Source of the DNA: Liolophura sinensis
Taxonomy: Eukaryota > Mollusca > Polyplacophora > Chitonida > Chitonidae
DNA length: 64,000 bases
Assembly (NCBI RefSeq): GCF_032854445.1
Contig: NC_088298.1
Coordinates: forward strand, 23,585,295 to 23,649,294
Reading direction: 5' to 3'
Shown: piece after piece, positions 58,701 to 61,700 of the stretch
How positions within the stretch are numbered: the stretch's first letter is position 1
Layout of the letters: the number at the start of each line of letters is the position of its first letter
The notes under the pieces: generated by a model
Seen by the model: the letters and a program-made list of their open reading frames with translations, nothing else
Database searches by the model: none
Told to the model about the DNA's origin: nothing
Made by a program: the position numbers and the translations under genes

Positions 58701-61700
58701 CGTCACCAGTGTCGATTTTGGCGTGCTGGATGACGGACTTCATGAAAGATTTCAGGTGTTGGTGGTCGGATTCCGTGCTGTGAGGTGACATGTGGAAGGC
58801 GAATAATACATCCAGCAACGGGTTACCTGCAACGACGAAGAGATAAACCTATTAGTCTCTATAAATCAGGGTCAATTCATTATCAAATTAACAGAGACAC
58901 ATTTGTAGGCGATAGGGTTGAACAATAAGACATCGTATTCAAAAAATATTTCACTCATTTAACAGCAGCCATTTTCACGAGTAGTGTCAACAGGGGTGTC
59001 TTCAGCAACCCACTGAATGTGTTATGCCTCAAAAGCTTACCAGGGTATATTAGTTATCATTTGTAATAAAATAAAACAAAGTTGCACTGGCTATAGGGTC
59101 CAGAGACAATGGCCACATACATTTTTTTGTAAAATATCTACACATTCTGCTTATTGTCAACCTTTCATTTTAGAAGGTGCCAACAGAGATGTAGATAATA
59201 TGATGACAGAGATGTAGATAATATGATGACAGAGATGTAGATAATATGATGACAGAGATGTAGATAATATGATGACAGAGATGTAGACAATATGATGAGA
59301 CACTTACTTTCTGGATCAGACGTCTTGACGACAACAGTTTCATTTGGCGATGGAATTGCAACTTAAATATAAAAGAAAAATTATTTCATTAGAAATATTG
59401 TTTTATTAGACAATGGCATACAAACAAGTGGCATTCATCAATGAAACGCGTAAATAACCGAGGTCAAAGGTCAAAATCAGTGTGTTATTATGACCAAAAA
59501 GAGAGTTTTCCTCCTGACTTCAAATAATGACATTGTCAATCAAACTTTACCAAACTGAAAGTCACAACGCAGCTCAGATCGAGTATTTATTTCAAGGCAT
59601 ATATCTGGAGAAATTGTGAATATTGTAACTGCTTATGGATTACCCCGAGCATAGACTGATTGACTGATCGACTGATTGACCGATATGCTTGAGTTTAACG
59701 TAATACTGAAGAATATTTCAGTTCTACGACCGCGGTGACTTTTATGGGTGCACAAAACTGGACTATCAAGAATGAACTATCGGCTTTCGGCAAGTACATA
59801 ACGAACTTTACCACTGACATCCCACGCATAGTTTAACCCTAAGAACAATCTCAGCGTGTATGCCAGATTGCTGAAAGGCTCAGCAAATTATTTCACGTCA
59901 GACCGCCTAAACTTGCACACGGAGAAACCGGAATGTGCGCGTTTAACCACTGACCTTTGGCAAGTTACTGACAAACTTTCACACATGTGACAAACAGATT
60001 TGCATGTCATGCCGTGACAGATAAATGGTCTTCAACCAAACCAAAAAGAAGCCATACTAGGTTAATCGACCGTCTTTACGGGCCCCTACGAGCTGTGAGA
60101 GTGACACCGGAACAAATTCCCTGACTTGGCCGCTACCGGTGTTCAACTTGCCAAACTTTGAAAGACAAGGGTATCTGAATCGTTATCGAGTTTATTAAAC
60201 CTAAGGGATTGTAACTGAGATGGAATACGCACCCAAACAAAGCCTGTTGAAGAGGAGCTTTCTCACCCCTTCCATCTCGAAGTAGTTCTTCACCATAATG
60301 CGATGATCCCAGACCGGCTTGGATACGACGTGACCTAACTCCCTTGTGTCGCTAAGCCCGATGCCCAACCCGAACACAGTGATTCCGGAGTTGTGGACAC
60401 GGTATGCTTGAGGAATGGTTTGATCCTGCTGAATATTTGACACACCGTCCGTGATGATCAGCGCAATGTTCTTTGCCGTCGCTCTGTCTCCTCGTCGCTT
60501 CCGGAACATCCTCGTGCGCATGACGCGCAGAGCGTCCGCGGTATTCGTACTTCCGCCGGTGTACTGTACTTTGGCGATGGCTTTTAAAAGGCTGGGACGA
60601 GTCTTGTGCGTTTTTAAGTTAAACTCGACGTTCGCCATCGTACTGTATGCGAGCAGCCCGACTCGTACGGCGCCGGAATCGATGTCTGCCTCCGACAACA
60701 GCTTGATCAGAAATACGATAATTCTCTCAAAGTTGTTCTGAGTTAAACTCGTGGAAACGTCTAGCAAAATTACGAGGTCTACGAGATCTCCGGAGCATCC
60801 TGAAACACCAAATCTCTACAATTGCATCAACGCGGAAGCATGCATATTGGATTTCTATAAAAGCTTCAGATAAAACTTCTGCTTATACAGCAACCAAAAG
60901 AAGAAGACATTGGTTTGGTGAAACCATCCTGCAAATGAAATATTTCAAATGATATTAAGTGAAAAGTTTAAAAGGGTCAGACAATAATGGTTATACAGGG
61001 AGTTTTAGAAGACTGCAAACATCTACATGCATTGACAAACATGGAACAACTGAAAATCGCTACTTAAGCAAACAATGCAAGGGCGTGAATTGCGGCTAAT
61101 AATCACCAAACATTCCAACTGACATGCGGGTATTTAACCATGCAGACATATTCTTTCAAACACGCACTAGGTATGTAGCAGGCCAGTAGCTGTTACTTTA
61201 TTCCTGTCTCTGGAGAATTTTTTCGTACATGAATTATAACTGTAATATTTTGAACTCAATTAACCAAAAGAGTTAAAGTGTCAATTTTAGGACCAAAAAG
61301 GTTATGTAAGGAATTTTCAATACAAAGACGCTTGAACTATAAATAATAATGTATTCTTTTTCCAAGCTCGTGAACGTAGTACAATATGGTTTTCCATGCC
61401 TAAATATATATGTTCTATTTTTTAAAGTAAGAAAAATCTACCACTGGATGTCGTCCAGGCAGGGTTTGAATTGATTGGTGTGAAAAAAACGAAGTTTTGG
61501 TACTGGCCATATACAACATCGCCAGTTGACTTCTGATCAAAACAACCATTATAACACGGCTATTGGCCACATACGTGACAAGCTGGCAGCTGGCCAAATC
61601 GCATACAGGACGACATTCAAAATAGAAATATGCTGCAACAAGTAAATATTGGGAATAACTTCTGAACATTCAGTGCATCGTTCACATAAACTGTTCATGA

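Noticed and set aside
61415-61669. Possible first exon with signal peptide (MFRSYSQYLLVAAYFYF)
   Set aside because: No convincing phase-1 donor and the hydrophobic stretch is interrupted; too weak to list as coding.
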